A stretch of DNA of 6,739 nucleotides from DATBMY01 sp036554605 (GCA_036554605.1 DATBMY010000529.1:1-6739), one strand, 5' to 3'. Shown: positions 1 to 6,226, counted from the stretch's first letter. Numbers and translations are program-made. Notes: generated by a model from the sequence alone, not told the origin.

Positions 1-2
1 AG

Positions 3-212
3 CCCGCGGACCTGCCGTTTCAGATAGGCGACGCCGCCAGCGTCGCCTCCGGCAAGTCGCTTTCCGATGTCGAGCGCCATCACATCAAGATGGTGCTAGA
101 AGAATCGGGCTGGAACATATTTCGCGCCGCCCGGTTGCTCGGCATCGACCGGGTGACCCTCTACAATAAGATCAAGAAGTATGGGTTCAAGCGCGGGCAG
201 GCCGCGGGCTGA
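3..212 (+). CDS. C-terminal part of NtrC-family (sigma-54-dependent) regulator, Fis-type HTH domain; 5' truncated
   Basis: This open frame enters from the left edge and ends at TGA 210-212, so only about the last 69 residues are visible. Residues from SLSDVERHHIKMVLEESGWN through RAARLLGIDRVTLYNKIKKY form a Fis-type (HTH_8) helix-turn-helix: a first helix beginning near DVERHHI, then the A-A-x-x-L-G-I-x-R-x-T-L-Y-x-K-I-K-K-Y recognition pattern. In NtrC-family response regulators this domain closes the protein after a receiver (or sensor) and an AAA+ domain that remodels sigma-54 RNA polymerase. Neither upstream domain is in the window, so the signal sensed and the target promoters cannot be stated. 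A stand-alone Fis-like protein is possible but less likely, because the frame runs open for at least 18 residues ahead of the domain with a linker-like composition. The next gene starts 37 nt downstream on the same strand. Confidence 0.85.
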   Translation, partial: PADLPFQIGDAASVASGKSLSDVERHHIKMVLEESGWNIFRAARLLGIDRVTLYNKIKKYGFKRGQAAG

Positions 213-249
213 GATTTCAGATCTCAAATTGTGACCTCAAATTAATCCC

Positions 250-783
250 ATGACCACTATTCAACTGGTGCCGGTCGGGAACATTGAGCGCGACGTGGTC
301 GACTATCTAGCCATGGCGTTGCCGGAAAGGCTGGGGCTCGCGTGCGCGACCGCGGAGCGCGTGCTCGACCCTCGGGACGCATACGACCCCGCGCGCAAGC
401 AATACAACTCTACCCGGATACTGTCGCAGCTCTTAAAGGTGGGCGAAGGCGGCAAGTTGCTCGGCGTCGCCTCGGTCGACCTTTTTATCCCCATCCTGAC
501 ATTCGTCTTCGGAGAGGCGCAGCTTGGCGCGCGCGCCGCATTGATGTCGGTCTTTCGACTCCACCAGCGGTTTTACGGCCTGCCGGAAGACGAGCGACTC
601 TTTTACGAGCGATGCGAGAAAGAAGCCCTTCACGAGCTAGGACACACGTTCGGGCTCGTACACTGCAAGCTGTACGAATGCGTTATGCACTATTCGAACT
701 CAATCGAGCAGGTCGACCTCAAGCATAGCCGCTTCTGCCCGTCCTGCTCCGCCCTGATGACAGAAGGCAAGCACATCTGCTAG
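250..783 (+). CDS. amzA: Archaemetzincin, zinc-dependent metalloprotease
   Basis: The 177-residue protein carries the complete archaemetzincin signature. The zinc site and catalytic Glu are H128-E129-x2-H132-x2-G135-x2-H138, followed at once by C139. C144, M146 (the Met-turn) and C163-x2-C166 then form the second, structural zinc site described for the family. The N-terminus (IQLVPVGNIERDVVDYLA) fits the usual opening of the family, which supports the ATG start although no good Shine-Dalgarno sequence precedes it. Length is typical. No signal peptide is visible, so it is probably cytoplasmic. Family members are putative zinc peptidases, mainly archaeal with scattered bacterial and eukaryotic homologues (AMZ1/2); their physiological substrates are poorly known. 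It lies 37 nt after the regulator fragment and 38 nt before the acyltransferase, so co-transcription is likely, but the neighbours do not reveal a substrate. Confidence 0.93.
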   Translation: MTTIQLVPVGNIERDVVDYLAMALPERLGLACATAERVLDPRDAYDPARKQYNSTRILSQLLKVGEGGKLLGVASVDLFIPILTFVFGEAQLGARAALMSVFRLHQRFYGLPEDERLFYERCEKEALHELGHTFGLVHCKLYECVMHYSNSIEQVDLKHSRFCPSCSALMTEGKHIC

Positions 784-805
784 GCTTCGGCTTACCACAC
801 AATGC

Positions 806-811
806 GAGGTG
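806..811 (+). promoter_or_regulatory. Ribosome binding site of plsC-like gene
   Basis: GAGGTG lies 10 nt before ATG 822. It supports this start over the overlapping frame that begins at 809, which has no family resemblance. Confidence 0.5.
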
Positions 812-821
812 CAGCCTTCAA

Positions 822-1568
822 ATGATAGCGCGACTGCGCGGATTTTTTCTGCTGTCATTCTGGTTCGCAGCGATAGCGATACTTGCGCCGTTTCTGATTA
901 CGCTCCGGTTGATTACCGGAAACGAGAATATGATCTATTCGCCCGTGCGCTTCTTCGTCAGGCTGGGACTTGCGCTCGCGGGGGTTCGGGTCGAGGTGAC
1001 CGGGCTTGAGCGGCTCGACTCCGTTCAGGCATACATCTTTACGCCGAATCACCAGAGCTTTATAGAAGTCCCGCTCTTTGTGACCTACCTGGGCCGCAAC
1101 CCGGCTTACCTGGCGAAGAAAGAGGTATTCAAGTACCCGATGTTCGGGTACGGCATAAGCCTGATGGGCGTAGTGCCGGTGGACCGAAGCAACAGCGCGG
1201 CCGCGGTCGAAAGCGCGCGCCGCGCCACCGAGAATCTGCGGCGCGGCAAATCATACATAGTCTACCCCGAGGGCACGCGCTCGCCCGACGGGCGACTGTT
1301 GCCGTTTAAGAAGGGCGCTTTCATGATGGCGATTGACGCGGGCGTGCCCGTGGTGCCGGTGACGATTTCGGGCGCGACAAAGATCATGCCCAAGGGCGAG
1401 ATAAAGGTATATCCGTCGGTCGTTCATATAACGCTGCACGATCCCATCAGCACGGCAGGCTATTCGAAAGAGAACGTCGAGAAGTTGATGGAGCAGGTGC
1501 GAGGCAAGATTGCATCCGCGCTCACGGATGCGCATGAGAGCCCAAAGCCGGCCGAAGTCCGAAGATGA
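822..1568 (+). CDS. plsC: 1-acyl-sn-glycerol-3-phosphate acyltransferase (PlsC/LPAAT family)
   Basis: This enzyme family transfers a fatty acyl group to the sn-2 position of lysophosphatidic acid, giving phosphatidic acid for phospholipid synthesis at the inner membrane. The 248-residue protein begins with a hydrophobic segment (about residues 8-30) that should anchor it. The acyltransferase blocks follow in order: NHQSFIE (76-82, catalytic H77), GVVPVDRSN (116-124), YPEGTRS (148-154, phosphate binding) and VPVVPVTISG (175-184). The usual Asp of the H-x4-D motif is Glu82; an H-x4-E form also occurs in proteobacterial PlsC proteins, so activity is expected. The C-terminal 20 residues are charged and probably flexible. 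The gene is 38 nt downstream of amzA on the same strand and meets an opposing gene tail to tail. Related LPLAT-family enzymes acting on other lysolipids cannot be excluded. Confidence 0.9.
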   Translation: MIARLRGFFLLSFWFAAIAILAPFLITLRLITGNENMIYSPVRFFVRLGLALAGVRVEVTGLERLDSVQAYIFTPNHQSFIEVPLFVTYLGRNPAYLAKKEVFKYPMFGYGISLMGVVPVDRSNSAAAVESARRATENLRRGKSYIVYPEGTRSPDGRLLPFKKGAFMMAIDAGVPVVPVTISGATKIMPKGEIKVYPSVVHITLHDPISTAGYSKENVEKLMEQVRGKIASALTDAHESPKPAEVRR

Positions 1569-1575
1569 ACCAGCC

Positions 1576-2412
1576 TCAGCCTCCAAACGCTTTGAGCCTC
1601 TCGTCAAAGTTCGAAAGCCGGTAGACGCCCACGGCGAGCCTCTCGGCATAGCCCTGTTTGACAAGCGCGTGATTTCCCTGCCCCGCTTCAGGCCGGCTGA
1701 GACCCGTCACACGCGCAAGCTCGCCGCGCGCGGTCATCCCCGCGCCGTCTAGAAACGCGCGGGCTAGCTCCTGAATCGCTTCCTCGCGTTTTACCTTGGC
1801 CGCAAGCTCTTTGGCGAACCGCCCTTCCGAAAGCATCCATATATAGGTGAACCATGGCTCGTAGAGCACTTCCGATGGTATCACTTTCATCGCGCGCTGT
1901 AGCTCATCCATTGCGCGAGTGAAGCGCGCGCGGTCGGTGACGCGCGATTCCGCGCGCAAGTCTTTGGTCGCCATCTCCCACTCGCGCCTCAGCACTTTCA
2001 GGATCGCGCGCGCGTCTTCGGAAAGCAGCTCGCGCTCTCGGGCCCGCGGCACGCCCCATATAGCGTTAAAGTGCGGGACCAGCCTTCGGGCGATAAAGGT
2101 TGCGCGCGAGCGCGCGAGCTTTGCGTAATAGACGCGCCCTCGCCGCATGACATCATCTTTAGTTATCCAGGCGAGACTGCTTTCGGGGTCCTTCTGTACG
2201 TTGCGCGGCATGAAGGCATCGCGGCGTCCGCATACAGCCACGTAAAGTGAAGGGCCGCCGCGCCGCGCGTCGGTCATGGCCGCGCAAAACCCGGCGCGCT
2301 CGATCAATTGCTCGGCGTCGGCGGCCGATTCGACGCGCAGGTCCGGCAACCGCTGCCACGCGTGATCGCGAAAGAGTTCTACTTCTTCCGGCAGATCGGT
2401 CTTCATTCTCAT
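1576..2412 (-). CDS. Winged-helix protein of uncertain function, possibly AlkZ-related
   Basis: The ATG at 2412 gives 278 residues. An in-frame TTG at 2436 lies only about 10 nt from the predicted transcription start, so it is less likely; ATG 2406 is also possible, and none of the three has a clear Shine-Dalgarno. There is no signal peptide or membrane segment. The middle (about 131-180: SEDARAILKVLRREWEMATK, then a second basic helix) and the C-terminus (about 212-268, with ELARVTGLSR as helix-turn-helix and GYAERLAVGVYRL as wing) look like two winged helices. The stretch from SLAWITKDDVMRRGRVYYAK to FIARRLVPHF resembles, from memory, bacterial proteins labelled AlkZ-related (crosslink-repair DNA glycosylase superfamily). 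I do not see the catalytic Q-x-Q of AlkZ, so glycosylase activity is not supported and a DNA-binding role is only inferred. It converges on plsC with 7 nt between the stop codons. Confidence 0.8.
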   Translation of the reverse strand: MRMKTDLPEEVELFRDHAWQRLPDLRVESAADAEQLIERAGFCAAMTDARRGGPSLYVAVCGRRDAFMPRNVQKDPESSLAWITKDDVMRRGRVYYAKLARSRATFIARRLVPHFNAIWGVPRARERELLSEDARAILKVLRREWEMATKDLRAESRVTDRARFTRAMDELQRAMKVIPSEVLYEPWFTYIWMLSEGRFAKELAAKVKREEAIQELARAFLDGAGMTARGELARVTGLSRPEAGQGNHALVKQGYAERLAVGVYRLSNFDERLKAFGG

Positions 2413-2415
2413 ACC

Positions 2416-2489
2416 GTGACAAGTAAACAGTAACAAGTGACAAGAAAGAACGATTATAAGCAGTTATCTTGTCACCCGTCACTTATCAC
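2416..2489. repeat. Cluster of degenerate GTGACAAG short repeats, direct and inverted
   Basis: GTGACAAG occurs at 2416-2423 and 2437-2444, exactly 21 bp apart. Its inverse CTTGTCAC is at 2468-2475, followed by GTCACTTATCAC (2478-2489), which contains the same unit in degenerate form. The 2437-2444 and 2468-2475 copies can pair as an 8-bp stem with a 23-nt loop. The cluster covers the upstream region and promoter of the winged-helix gene. It resembles short tandem GTGACAAG-type repeats found between genes in several bacterial phyla; that match is from memory. Confidence 0.6.
2453..2482 (-). promoter_or_regulatory. Sigma-70-type promoter of the winged-helix gene
   Basis: On the minus strand a perfect TATAAT (2458-2453) sits 18 nt downstream of GTGACG (2482-2477), a 4/6 match to TTGACA. 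The expected transcription start is near 2446, leaving a leader of about 34 nt to ATG 2412. The -35 lies inside the GTGAC repeat cluster. Confidence 0.5.
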
Positions 2490-2614
2490 CAGTGTTTTGT
2501 AACCGAAATTCGTAGAGTGATGTTTAGAGCGCAAGCCTCGGCCTGCTTGAAACTATAGGCTCGCAAGCTGAAATTTGTACTCTCTACATTTTGATTTCAG
2601 AGCGCTCGTCACGT
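2490..2614. other. Intergenic stretch downstream of the TonB-dependent receptor, with short alternative hairpins
   Basis: No credible gene is present. CAAGC (2532-2536) can pair with GCTTG (2545-2549), and that same GCTTG can pair with CAAGC (2564-2568). AGCCT (2534-2538) can pair with AGGCT (2557-2561). GAGCGCTC (2600-2607) is a short palindrome. The receptor transcript should end here, but no stem followed by a T-run on the minus strand was found. Confidence 0.35.
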
Positions 2615-4798
2615 TCAGAAGAACCTGAGCGTGTATGAAGCCCTGATGCCGCGGCCTATCTCGGGCGCAAGCTCTTTTATGAATGAGAGGTGATTGCGAT
2701 AGAGCTTGTCGTTGAGATTGAAGGCATTGAACGTGAATATGTGCGCGAAGTGCTGGCGCGATATCGAATATGACCCGACGATATTGAAGACACCATAGCC
2801 TGCGGTCGGGGTTTCATTAGCAAATACCTGATCCTGCTTGCCGGCCATCACAAGCTCGGGGCGCAGGCTCAGCCCCCGGTATCTGAAGTCGAGCCCCATG
2901 CGCGCTCGCAGCGGCGGTATGCGCGGGAGAGGTAGTCCGCTCTCAAGCTCGGCATCGACTAAGTCGATGCCAAGGTTGAGCCAGAGATTGCGGTGCAGCC
3001 CCAGGTCGAGCCCCAGCTCCGTGCCCACGTAACGGCTGTCCTCTTGCCGGTAGTTCGCCACGGGCAATCCGTCTTCGAACTCTCCGGTCGGAGCGAGAAA
3101 GACGAAGTTGCTCAGCCTGTAATAAAAGAAGTTCGCTACAGCCTGCGCGCGGTCTCTGACATGGCGAAGCGAAACGTCAAGCCCGTTATTGCTCTCGCGC
3201 CTGAGATCGGGGTTGCCAATCTCAAAAGTCAGATTGCCTATGTGAGGCCCGAAGTTATATAGCTCTTCGAGCGCGGGCGCGCGGTATGAGTGTGTATAGT
3301 TGGCCGCGAGCGCGCCGCCTTCCCAAAGCGTGACGCGCGCGCCCGCCGCCCCAGAAAAACCCGTAAACGTGCGATCGGGGAGCCCTGCCGGCTCGTAACG
3401 GTTGCGCTCGACGCGGCCCCCGAACTGGAAGCGAACGCGCTGGGTGCCGACCTCCTGTAGTCCGAAGATGGCCAACGCATTCTGCTTTACGGGCGGGGCA
3501 AGCGCCTCGGCCCCTACGGTCTCGTAGTCGCGCCACATGGCCCAGAAGCCGAAGCTCCCCGAGTGGCGCGCGTTTCTTCGCTGGTCGAAGACGCCGCGCG
3601 CGACGAAGTGATTGTTATGAAATACCGTGCCGACCTCTTCTCCTTCAAGCTCGCGATGCTGGTAGTCGCTATAGTTGAGCGTCAATCGAACCGAGTCGAT
3701 AAAGCGTTCGAGATTTCGCGCGCCTCCGGCGAATCTCACGTCATGGCGGCGCATGTCGATATCGATCAAGCCATCCTCTTCGCCCTCAAAGAAAGAGGCG
3801 AAGGGCACACCATAACGGCGGTTGTCATATGCATAGCTCAGGCTGAAGAATGGTTTTTCGCCGTAATAACCGAAGCCACCCAGGCCGCTGCCGTAGCGCG
3901 TCTTTGAGTTAGGTATCTCGCCAACGGGCGTATCGTAATCTCCCGTGCGCTGGGCGCTCGCGTTGCCCCAGATCATCCAGTTCTTTATCCCGTATTCGAT
4001 GCCGCCGCTAATGCCGCCCTGATTATTGGTAGTGCCGCCGATCCCGGTGATGTACCCGCGGACGCCATCGTGAGCAAAATCGTGGCCGGTGACTGCATTG
4101 ACCACACCGCCAATGGCGTTGCTCCCATAAAGCAGCGTGGCCGGGCCGCGCACGACTTCCACTCTTTCAAGCGATAGCACGTCGACAGGCTCGCCGTGAT
4201 CTCCTGACTGCGACCCAACCGAGCCGGTTCTCAATCCGTCCTGCAAGATGAGCACGCGATCGCCGTCGAATCCGCGGATGACAGGCCGCGACGAACCGGG
4301 ACCGAAGCTGCGTTTGTTGACGCCCGGCTCTTTATCCAGCACTTCGCCGAGCGAAGGATGCGCTTCTTGCGCAAGACGGTTGGTGTCGAGCGCGGTCACC
4401 GATTGTATGGCCTCAAAGGTGGTCTGCTCGCTCCCCGTGGCAGTGACGGTTATCTGCTCACGGGGTCCCGAAAGCTCTAATCTGAAATCGATAGTAGCCG
4501 TTTCTCCCGCCTTCACCTGTACAGTCTTTATAACATCGGGAAAGCCTTCCAGATGGGCGAGCACGGTGTAGCTGCCGGGCGGGACCTGCTGGAACATGTA
4601 GGCGCCCGCGTCATCGGTCTCTACCGAGCGCTTGAGCTGGACGATGGTTACGATGACGTTATGGAGCGGCGTGCCCTGTCCTTCAAAGCTGATCGTTCCG
4701 CGCAGCATTCCCGTCGCTTGCGCCCGCCCAATTGCAGTCATCCCTGACAGGGATAAGACAAAAACTAAGATGCCACTGATGCAGCTCCTGCTATGCAT
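2615..4798 (-). CDS. TonB-dependent outer-membrane receptor, ZnuD-like, probable zinc (metal) importer
   Basis: The 727-residue receptor starts with a signal peptide (about 1-28, cleavage probably after AQA). A carboxypeptidase-regulatory-like beta-sandwich follows (about 30-110, with GTPLHNVIV, DDAGAYMFQQVPPGSYTV), then a TonB-box-like EQITVTATG (114-122). The plug is about 128-238 (RPVIRGFDGDRVLILQDGLR, ERVEVVRGPATLLYGSNAIG), and the rest is the 22-strand-type barrel, ending in RFF with a terminal Phe. Barrel motifs resemble ZnuD-type receptors: HRELEGEEVGTVF (381-393), GPHIGNLTFEIGNPDLRRES (517-536) and RNHLSFIKELAPEIGR (701-716). ZnuD imports zinc, and in some species haem, using TonB energy; a His cluster at 394-397 (HNNH) could contact metal. 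GAGGAGA lies 5 nt before the ATG. The gene follows a His/Cys-rich exported protein by 134 nt, consistent with one metal-uptake operon. Substrate is inferred from the family, so copper or another ligand remains possible. Confidence 0.9.
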   Translation of the reverse strand: MHSRSCISGILVFVLSLSGMTAIGRAQATGMLRGTISFEGQGTPLHNVIVTIVQLKRSVETDDAGAYMFQQVPPGSYTVLAHLEGFPDVIKTVQVKAGETATIDFRLELSGPREQITVTATGSEQTTFEAIQSVTALDTNRLAQEAHPSLGEVLDKEPGVNKRSFGPGSSRPVIRGFDGDRVLILQDGLRTGSVGSQSGDHGEPVDVLSLERVEVVRGPATLLYGSNAIGGVVNAVTGHDFAHDGVRGYITGIGGTTNNQGGISGGIEYGIKNWMIWGNASAQRTGDYDTPVGEIPNSKTRYGSGLGGFGYYGEKPFFSLSYAYDNRRYGVPFASFFEGEEDGLIDIDMRRHDVRFAGGARNLERFIDSVRLTLNYSDYQHRELEGEEVGTVFHNNHFVARGVFDQRRNARHSGSFGFWAMWRDYETVGAEALAPPVKQNALAIFGLQEVGTQRVRFQFGGRVERNRYEPAGLPDRTFTGFSGAAGARVTLWEGGALAANYTHSYRAPALEELYNFGPHIGNLTFEIGNPDLRRESNNGLDVSLRHVRDRAQAVANFFYYRLSNFVFLAPTGEFEDGLPVANYRQEDSRYVGTELGLDLGLHRNLWLNLGIDLVDAELESGLPLPRIPPLRARMGLDFRYRGLSLRPELVMAGKQDQVFANETPTAGYGVFNIVGSYSISRQHFAHIFTFNAFNLNDKLYRNHLSFIKELAPEIGRGIRASYTLRFF

Positions 4799-4803
4799 AA
4801 CAG

Positions 4804-4810
4804 TCTCCTC
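4804..4810 (-). promoter_or_regulatory. Strong Shine-Dalgarno of the TonB-dependent receptor
   Basis: GAGGAGA on the minus strand ends 5 nt before the ATG at 4798 and fixes the receptor start. Confidence 0.7.
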
Positions 4811-4862
4811 GAATTGACGAAGCTATGAAAGTCATGCGCCAGAGTCGAAGATAAGCTGGTTG

Positions 4863-4890
4863 ACCGCTGCGGTTGCCGCGCGCGGCTTTT
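4863..4890. repeat. Two adjacent short GC-rich palindromes between the small gene and the receptor
   Basis: ACCGCTGCGGT (4863-4873, 5-bp arms around one base) is followed by GCCGCGCGCGGC (4875-4886, self-complementary). In the minus-strand transcript both would fold ahead of the receptor gene. On the plus strand the second is followed by TTTT, but no plus gene reads into it. It could reduce read-through or protect mRNA between the two genes. Confidence 0.4.
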
Positions 4891-4932
4891 ATGCGAATCC
4901 TCGTACAACTGGCGATTACGGCAAGGACGACA

Positions 4933-5295
4933 TCAGGCGGAGGGAGGGGCGCGCCCCGATTGCGACAGCCGAATCCAGCGCGACTGCGGCTCGGGCGCGA
5001 TTACTTCATCTATGACGGCGCCGAATTCCGGAGAGTCGAAAACAGACGCGCCTTCACCATCGGAGACGAAGCTGCTTTGCAACCGGCATGAGAGGCAGTG
5101 ATTGTCGGCGGTCGAATCCGACTCGCCATGCGAATGGCCTTGCGCGCCCGCTGAGACTATAGAAGAAGCCGAAGACCAGAGGTCGCGGCTCGCGTCGTGG
5201 TGATGCGTGGCGCAGACGAACAGGGCGTGCGCGACAAGGCAGAGCAGCGCGAGCGTCTTGGCGCGCGACCGCTTCCTTTTCGTTGTCATGTACAT
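4933..5295 (-). CDS. Small exported His/Cys-rich protein, putative metal binding
   Basis: Starting at ATG 5295 the protein has 120 residues. CGGGA lies about 9 nt upstream of this start; an in-frame TTG at 5304 and an ATG at 5289 are alternatives. A basic start (KRKRSRAK) leads into a hydrophobic segment (LALLCLVAHALFVCA, about 15-29), so it is exported or membrane-anchored by its N-terminus. The mature part opens with HHHD (31-34), continues with H54-S-H56 and then HCLSC (66-70). This arrangement of a His cluster followed by a C-x2-C pair recalls DUF2946-like small proteins, but I cannot confirm membership. The C-terminal third is rich in Asp, Glu, Ser and Pro and probably unstructured. It lies directly upstream of the ZnuD-like receptor on the same strand, behind a good promoter. 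A periplasmic metal-binding or buffering role is an inference. Confidence 0.72.
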   Translation of the reverse strand: MYMTTKRKRSRAKTLALLCLVAHALFVCATHHHDASRDLWSSASSIVSAGAQGHSHGESDSTADNHCLSCRLQSSFVSDGEGASVFDSPEFGAVIDEVIAPEPQSRWIRLSQSGRAPPSA

Positions 5296-5345
5296 TTTGC
5301 GCAATCCCGGTTGTCAGGCTTTTCTCACAGGCAGTTCAAGTATCC

Positions 5346-5375
5346 ATTAAACAATAGCGCCGCGATGAGTGTCAA
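5346..5375 (-). promoter_or_regulatory. Sigma-70-type promoter of the putative metal-uptake operon
   Basis: On the minus strand TTGACA (5375-5370, 6/6) and TTTAAT (5351-5346, 5/6) are separated by 18 nt. Transcription would start near 5339, giving a leader of about 44 nt to ATG 5295. No inverted repeat typical of a Zur or Fur operator was recognised over it. Confidence 0.6.
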
Positions 5376-5411
5376 CAAACCATCCGCGCGGGCACAGATG
5401 AAGTAGAGAGC

Positions 5412-5440
5412 TTGTTTCGCTCGCGCCAAGGCTTTATATT
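5412..5440 (+). promoter_or_regulatory. Sigma-70-type promoter of the livF-like gene
   Basis: TTGTTT (5412-5417, 3/6 match) and TATATT (5435-5440, 5/6) are separated by 17 nt. The start of transcription would be near 5447, which fits the TTG start at 5486 better than the GTG at 5462. Confidence 0.45.
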
Positions 5441-5451
5441 CACCGCAGGCG

Positions 5452-5480
5452 CGAAGCCGACGTGAAACAGGCTTCGGAGG
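5452..5480 (+). promoter_or_regulatory. Leader hairpin and Shine-Dalgarno deciding the livF start
   Basis: CGAAGCC (5452-5458) pairs with GGCTTCG (5470-5476), a 7-bp stem with an 11-nt loop. GGAGG (5476-5480) follows, its first G shared with the stem, 5 nt before TTG 5486. The alternative GTG at 5462 lies in the hairpin loop and lacks an SD, so TTG is preferred. Confidence 0.5.
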
Positions 5481-5485
5481 CTAAT

Positions 5486-6205
5486 TTGACGAACAGGACT
5501 CTTCTCGAACTAAAAGACGTGACCGCATCCTATGGCGACGTTCAGGTGTTGTGGGGCGTTACGCTCGCGGTGCGCGAGGGCGAGATAGCCACGCTCATCG
5601 GGGCAAACGGCGCGGGGAAAAGCACCACGCTCAAGGTTATATCAGGCGTAGTGCGCGCGACCGGCGGACAGGTGCTATTTGATGGCGAAGCCGTCGAGCG
5701 GCTATCGCCGCACGAGATTGCCGCGCGCGGGGTCGCGCACGTACCTGAAGGCCGGCGACTCTTCCCGATGATGAGCGTGCGCGAGAACCTCGCACTGGGC
5801 GCGACCGTAGGCCAGGCGCGCCAGAAACGCGATGAATCGTTCGACCATGTATTCGCGCTCTTCCCTCGCCTGAAAGAGCGCGCCCGCCAGATGGCCGGGA
5901 CACTTTCGGGAGGCGAGCAGCAGATGGTTGCAATAGCGCGCGGGCTCATGGCCCGGCCGCGCTTGATGATACTCGATGAGCCGAGCCTCGGCCTTGCGCC
6001 GATCATCGTCAAAGAGATGTTCGAGATCATTCGCAACATCAACGACGAAGGAATAACGGTGTTGATGGTCGAGCAGAACGTGCAGCAGAGCTTGCGACTC
6101 GCCAGCCGGGCGTATGTACTCGAAAACGGCCGGGTCGTGCTTGAAGGCGCGGGCGAGGAGTTGCTCGATGACGAGCGCGTGCGCGCCGCCTACCTTGGAG
6201 TGTAA
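5486..6205 (+). CDS. livF: ABC transporter ATP-binding protein, LivF-like (branched-chain amino acid type)
   Basis: From TTG 5486 the protein has 239 residues, the usual LivF size; a GTG at 5462 would add eight. All ATPase motifs are present: A-loop Y16, Walker A GANGAGKS (39-46), signature LSGGEQQM (140-147) and Walker B LMILDEPSLGLAP (160-172). The segments HVPEGRRLFPMMSVRENL (85-102) and MVEQN (194-198) carry Glu and Gln where other ABC ATPases have the Q-loop Gln and switch His; this is the normal LivF pattern. The family powers uptake of leucine, isoleucine, valine or related amides at the inner membrane, working with LivG and the LivHM permeases. No such partner is in the window: the upstream neighbour is divergent and a dodecin follows after 34 nt. 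The gene therefore seems separated from its transporter, or encodes an orphan ATPase, and substrate is inferred from the family only. Confidence 0.92.
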   Translation: MTNRTLLELKDVTASYGDVQVLWGVTLAVREGEIATLIGANGAGKSTTLKVISGVVRATGGQVLFDGEAVERLSPHEIAARGVAHVPEGRRLFPMMSVRENLALGATVGQARQKRDESFDHVFALFPRLKERARQMAGTLSGGEQQMVAIARGLMARPRLMILDEPSLGLAPIIVKEMFEIIRNINDEGITVLMVEQNVQQSLRLASRAYVLENGRVVLEGAGEELLDDERVRAAYLGV

Positions 6206-6226
6206 ACAGTGACGAAATACAGGATC

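Noticed and set aside
210..226. Inverted repeat TGAGAT / ATCTCA just after the regulator stop, as a terminator
   Set aside because: The stem is only 6 AT-rich base pairs with no T-run, and the next gene starts 24 nt later, so read-through is more likely.
223..243. Direct repeat CTCAAATT, 13 bp apart, upstream of amzA, as an operator
   Set aside because: It is a short AT-rich pair that could occur by chance, with no promoter recognised next to it.
342..728. Arg-rich open frame overlapping amzA in another plus-strand frame
   Set aside because: The composition is that of a frame-shifted reading of GC-rich DNA, and the amzA frame carries the full zinc motif.
3563..3907. Plus-strand 114-residue open frame inside the receptor gene
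   Set aside because: It is antisense to a well-conserved TonB-dependent receptor barrel and has no family features or ribosome binding site.
4875..4890. GCCGCGCGCGGC followed by TTTT as a plus-strand terminator
   Set aside because: No plus-strand gene ends nearby, the realistic stem is only 4 bp with a 4-nt loop, and the T-run is short.
5542..6042. Long minus-strand open frame opposite livF
   Set aside because: It is antisense to a fully motif-bearing ATPase; its Arg/Ser/Pro-rich composition is typical of a GC-rich antisense frame.
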